Origin: Turbatrix aceti
Lineage: Eukaryota > Nematoda > Chromadorea > Rhabditida > Panagrolaimidae
Direction: 5' to 3'
Length of the DNA: 64,000 nucleotides
Assembly: GCA_963969345.1 (NCBI GenBank)
Contig: OZ017769.1
Span: forward strand, 7,939,725 to 8,003,724
How positions within the stretch are numbered: the stretch's first letter is position 1; the number at the start of each line of letters is the position of its first letter. The notes under the pieces are model-generated. The model did not search any database. It was given only the letters and a program-made list of their open reading frames with translations, and had not been told where the DNA came from. The translations under genes and the position numbers were made by a program. Positions 60,230 to 64,000 of the stretch are shown here, piece after piece.

Positions 60230-60426
60230 GCAGTCAAGATTTATGCTGCTTTATGAACCAGATCGTAAGTAATGTAAGGGCCAGGTAATATCTCTCCATG
60301 CCGCGCATCTGCGGCACCCATGGGAAGTCAGTCTACAAGAAATTGGTCGGGGTAGGTATCGTACAACGAAAACAGGAAGGAAAGGAAGGTGAGTGAAGTG
60401 AAGTGGTGCTCGTCCCGGAGATCGGC

Positions 60427-60858
60427 CTATTTGCCGAAAGGCAGGAAGCCCTTCACGGTGTCGAGGGCTGTGTTAACCGCGGTCTTGGCCTTCTCGACCT
60501 GCTCGGTGAGTCCGAGCTGACCGATGATGCTGTCCTCCTCGGCCTGCATCTCGGCAGCCAGCTCCTCAGGGGTCTTCTTGCGCGCGGCTCCGATGCGACC
60601 GTCCGTGCCAAAGTCAAGCGGCATGTTCTCCTCCTTCTTGTGGATGTTGTACTTGTTTCGGATGTTTCCGCGCATCTTTTCGCGCTCAGCCTCCATCTTG
60701 CGGTGCTTCTCCTTGCGGCGCTCCTCCTGTTCGAGCCGGGCCGCGACGACTTCCGGGTCCTCGCCCTGCTGCTCCGCGGTGCCTTCGTTGCCGCCGCCAA
60801 GGCCCTCGGTCATGTCCTTGAACTGGTTGCCGACCATCTGTTTCACGACGAAATTCAT
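60427..60858 (-). CDS. cpx-1: Complexin
   Basis: A single coding exon of 143 residues, the same length as C. elegans CPX-1 as I recall it. The basic central helix that clamps assembled SNAREs is RNIRNKYNIHKKEE-like (GNIRNKYNIHKKEENMP), preceded by the charged accessory helix (ARLEQEERRKEKHRKMEAER). The C-terminus is an amphipathic membrane-binding segment (VKGFLPFGK) without a CAAX box. It regulates synaptic vesicle fusion in neurons. An in-frame TGA 36 nt upstream fixes the start. A TTTTTCAG acceptor at 60898-60905 precedes the leader, so a 5' UTR exon or spliced leader lies upstream. Confidence 0.93.
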   Translation of the reverse strand: MNFVVKQMVGNQFKDMTEGLGGGNEGTAEQQGEDPEVVAARLEQEERRKEKHRKMEAEREKMRGNIRNKYNIHKKEENMPLDFGTDGRIGAARKKTPEELAAEMQAEEDSIIGQLGLTEQVEKAKTAVNTALDTVKGFLPFGK

Positions 60859-62606
60859 GATTGGAGCTCCTGGATGTCACCGGGGGTGTTCAGGGGTCTG
60901 AAAAAGAAAAAAAGTTTACTCTCATTTGTTTGTTCGTTCAAAAAAGAAAGAACAAGCAAACGCAAAACGTACCACCACGAAACGCGACTTGGGCACAAAC
61001 GAGAGTGAAAAAAATTGAAAATCGTTATTCCTCCCGGGGTGAAGAACCTCACGAGCGCCTCTATCGTCGGTCGACGACAGCGAACAGCGATAGAAGCCAG
61101 AGGCAGTCGGCAGGCTTTTTTGCCCTGCCCGGAGGCCGAGAGGCCAAGGCAAGCGTCAGCCGCAGGGGGGAAGGAAAGCAGACAAGCGCCGACAACAGCG
61201 AAGGAATGTGCATGTGCCGAAGAGTGCCGAAGAGAAGAACGAGCAAAGCGGTCTTCGCGGATGGGCGCGCATCCCGCTGGCAAGGCAAAAAAAAATACAC
61301 GACAAGAAGAACAATGCACGTCGGGCGACAAACGACGACGGCGTCATCGACATCGCCGTTGCCATCGTCATGCGGCATGCAGGAAGGCAAGCCGGGGCCG
61401 TCGACCGCTCTAAGCTAGCCTACTACTGTGTACGTGGCCAAGCCAGGCCAGGACAGGCCGTCAATTGCCTTCCTTCCCTTCCTTCCACCCCAAGAACCAG
61501 AGAAGCGGCGGTTCGGTCGACTGCTGGTAACGACACTAATCATCCTCCTCTCCAGCCCGTTAAAGCAAAGCAGAGCGCCTACGAAGCTTGCTTTGAATGC
61601 GTCTGACCTCACAAATACAAACCACAAAAAAAGCTCCGCAACAAAGGCGAGTTGAGTTGCAACACCAAAAAAGGAGGCCAAACATCGTCGCGGCGATGTA
61701 GAATAAATGCATGCGTTGTTAAATACAACGGGAATCTGCGATTCCTTAGAACCACGCTAATTCGGTCCACAAAGGTCTGAAACAAAGACCAGAATACGCA
61801 CCATGGCCACAGACGGCGTGACGCGTCTCCGTGGAAAGAAAAAAAACGAAAGGGAAAAGTCCAGTCCTTGGTGTCCAATTTCCGAAGCAGTTTGAAGCGC
61901 CCGAACGACTCCAATTTCATCTCAAAACTTTGTGGTTGCCTAATTCGGACCCGTAACGACCGGTTTCCCGGTGCCGGGGTTCTCCCAGAGGTTGAAAAAC
62001 CGAGTGAGCATCGTCGGAAAACGAAGTCATTTCGCGAGGCGAGACACGCACGAGGAAAGCATGCCAGCCCAGCCAGCGGCAGAAAAATTGCCTCCGTCAT
62101 CCAAGAACGACTCGGCGGGTCGAAAGTCAGTTTGAAGGGCATGGACAACCAGACAACAGGGCAGACAATGCCTGAGGAGGCACATAGCTCATTCTCCGGG
62201 ACCGGCGCCTAGCAGCCACCAGGCCAGGCCAATGCATGCGGGATGCCGGGAGCTGTCATGAAACGGTCACTACGGGGCACCCGGCAGCAGCAGCAGCAGC
62301 CGCCGCACAGTCAATCGTAATTCATCCGTGCAGCGGCCAGCAGTTGTGTTGTTGTTCCTTCCTCTTCCGGAGACCACCCGTTGCACTACGCGCGACTGCA
62401 CCGCCGGCATCCATCCTCTGACATACAAATCGACGCGCGTGGCTTCATTCCTTCCCGTCGGGTCAAAAAGGGCATTTTTAAAGCAAGCGTGCCCTCATCT
62501 GTCTCCCCGCGGCCTAATCACGACCCCGCCCCTCCCGACAGACCGAGCGTGCGTGTGAACATTGGTGCCTTCGGATCCCAAGCGAATCGTTTCCCCCGAC
62601 GCCCCT

Positions 62607-62621
62607 CCCCCCCCCCCCCCC
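62607..62621 (+). repeat. Poly-C tract, 15 C (poly-G on the minus strand)
   Basis: The longest homopolymer C/G run in the window, in non-coding DNA. Confidence 0.8.
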
Positions 62622-63434
62622 GTTGAAGACGAAGAAGAAGACACCAAACACCTTTTATGTTAGCGCTGCACTTCCCGAGTTCGTAATAATCTAGTTGTAT
62701 AGAATCATGGCTAGTTGCACGCTCTACTCTCGTTGTCGTAAGCACGTGCTGCCATGGCACAGCGCGCACGGCGGCACGATAACGATGCTTCCAGGGTTCT
62801 CCCCTCCGTCCGCGCTCGACACTAATAGTCGCCTAGAGCCTCGGCAGTGTAAAACGAGGTGTTTTGTGGCGCGTGTAGAGCAAAAAGTGCCTATAGCAAC
62901 GACAAACGGAACCGGGGAACCGAAACTATCCCGGCTGACAGACGCCCAGCGTAGGCAGACGGGGAAGTTAGTTATTCAAATTCCAAATTCGTGCCAAATT
63001 CCGAAAAGCAGATTAAGTCGCCGTCGCCGCCCAAAAATCAGAGTCTTCCTAGTTTTCCTAAATGGCGTTTCTAAGAATGCCAAAAACAAACAAGACTCCA
63101 AAAAACTCTCTAGGGTACTTTGGTACATTGATTTATGACGCCGCCCGGGAAAAGAGGATCCCCCAGAGTTTTTTAGAAACAAAGAAATATGTACGCATAC
63201 ATACATATTTTTTATTCCCGGATAAATAGATGGGGATTTTGCAGATTTTGCAGCGTCATAAGTAATGCTTACTCTAAAAAATGCCGGAGGAGGTCGTCGA
63301 CTCCAGAGGGCACTCAACTCGGCAGGAGAGGAAAAGAGAGGAAATCCGAACGCAAGCGCCTCGCGCTCTGCAGAGACACACCTTTTGAGAGCGCGAGCAA
63401 GCGCGTCGGCGGCGATAAACTAACCCTAACTGCC

Positions 63435-63446
63435 GGGGGGGGGGGG
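63435..63446 (+). repeat. Poly-G tract, 12 G
   Basis: Uninterrupted run 255 bp upstream of the partial gene at the right edge. Confidence 0.8.
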
Positions 63447-63700
63447 CAGGAGGTGGCACGCAATCCGCAGCAGTAGCAACACCGCACTCGCTCGTCCTGT
63501 TTTGTTTTTTCTGCAGTGTTGCCGCCTCGACGAGCATGCACGGACGTCGTCGTTGAGGGATGATAATTAACGCCTAAGTGGGATAAAGCCGTGCTCGTTC
63601 TCGGCGGAAAGCACGTCTGTCTTTTTTCACGTGCCAGACGCGAAAAAAAGAAGGATAAAAAGAATCCAAGCTGCTTCTTCGTGAGAAAAAAACAATCTAA

Positions 63701-64000
63701 ATGATGGTCATTTTGAGGCGGCGCCAGGAAAGGGAAGAGAAGATGCCATCGGTCGGGACAGCGACGACGCCCAGCCTGAAACGCCGAGTCGTCATCGCTG
63801 AGCCCATCAAGGAAGAAAAGCCAGGACCATCCTCGTCTTTGAACTCCCAGAATGATCTCGAGGGACCAGTAAGTGACACAAAAAGGCAATTAAAAAAAAC
63901 AGTCCAGGCCATTATGTAAACTTGCAGAAGCCCCCAGAATCCAAAACAAACAAAAAAGTCCAAATCAGGGAGCCGGAGTTTTCACCGTTATCCGCATCGG
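63701..64000 (+). CDS. Unrecognised protein, 5' end only
   Basis: Exon 63701-63868 (56 codons from the first of two adjacent ATGs; a third Met is at codon 15) ends at a consensus CCA|GTAAGT donor. A second exon begins at 63928 after ACTTGCAG and runs off the window in the same frame. The 80 or so visible residues are basic, Pro/Ser-rich and probably disordered (LKRRVVIAEPIKEEKPGPSS, then KPPESKTNKKVQIREPEFSP). KRR and KKV clusters could act in nuclear import, but this is a guess. No family recognised. Confidence 0.5.

Larger units (their letters stand above)
60898..63700. other. Non-coding region right of complexin
   Basis: 2.8 kb with A runs on the + strand near complexin, which suits a 5' UTR intron of a leftward transcript. 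It also holds a (CAG)6 near 62285-62302, a 15-C run at 62607-62621 and a 12-G run at 63435-63446. No credible exon. The promoters of complexin and of the partial gene at 63701 should lie here. Confidence 0.45.

Overview
The window looks like genomic DNA of a nematode. The evidence is a set of animal genes in nematode form: a classical cadherin with the HMR-1 dual-isoform layout, a 143-residue complexin, and an Argonaute ending in the nematode-type FISHELAKRG block. In addition, many introns are only 40-60 nt with T-rich TTTCAG/TTGCAG acceptors, and several start codons have acceptor-like sites just upstream that would suit spliced-leader trans-splicing. Compact GC-rich exons alternate with long low-complexity non-coding stretches full of homopolymer runs and poly-G tracts. 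I cannot name the species. Exon joins were worked out by reading phase by eye and may be off by a base or two.

Layout. 1-11.1 kb: no convincing gene; T-rich on the + strand, with two inverted 367-bp hAT-type MITEs at 9585-9951 and 10221-10587. 11.1-12.8 kb (+): F-box protein. 12.96-13.77 kb (-): unrecognised 253-residue protein. 14.2-17.25 kb (-): ten-exon Argonaute with a full DEDH slicer tetrad. 18.5-20.7 kb (+): rpn-12 (PSMD8) then dnc-6 (DCTN6). 21.2-48.1 kb (-): hmr-1, 14 coding exons for the long isoform plus an alternative first exon for a short isoform, with introns up to 11.45 kb. 48.1-53.4 kb: non-coding upstream region. 53.4-54.8 kb (+): ER FKBP with three EF-hands and KDEL. 55.0-56.5 kb (-): JMJD4-type hydroxylase, sharing a short bidirectional promoter with rpt-6 (PSMC5) at 56.8-58.2 kb (+). 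59.1-60.0 kb (+): thiamin pyrophosphokinase. 60.4-60.9 kb (-): complexin. 63.7-64.0 kb (+): start of an unrecognised gene cut by the window edge.

The genes do not form one pathway. Several are housekeeping (two subunits of the 19S proteasome cap, dynactin p27, TPK, the JMJD4-family enzyme). Others serve cell adhesion and synapses (hmr-1, cpx-1) or small-RNA silencing (Argonaute). The most interesting points are the hmr-1 alternative promoter that swaps half a cadherin repeat, an 18-codon uORF that stops on the hmr-1 long-isoform start codon, the nearly identical inverted MITE pair with two different 8-bp target duplications, and a nematode-type Argonaute that keeps its catalytic residues.
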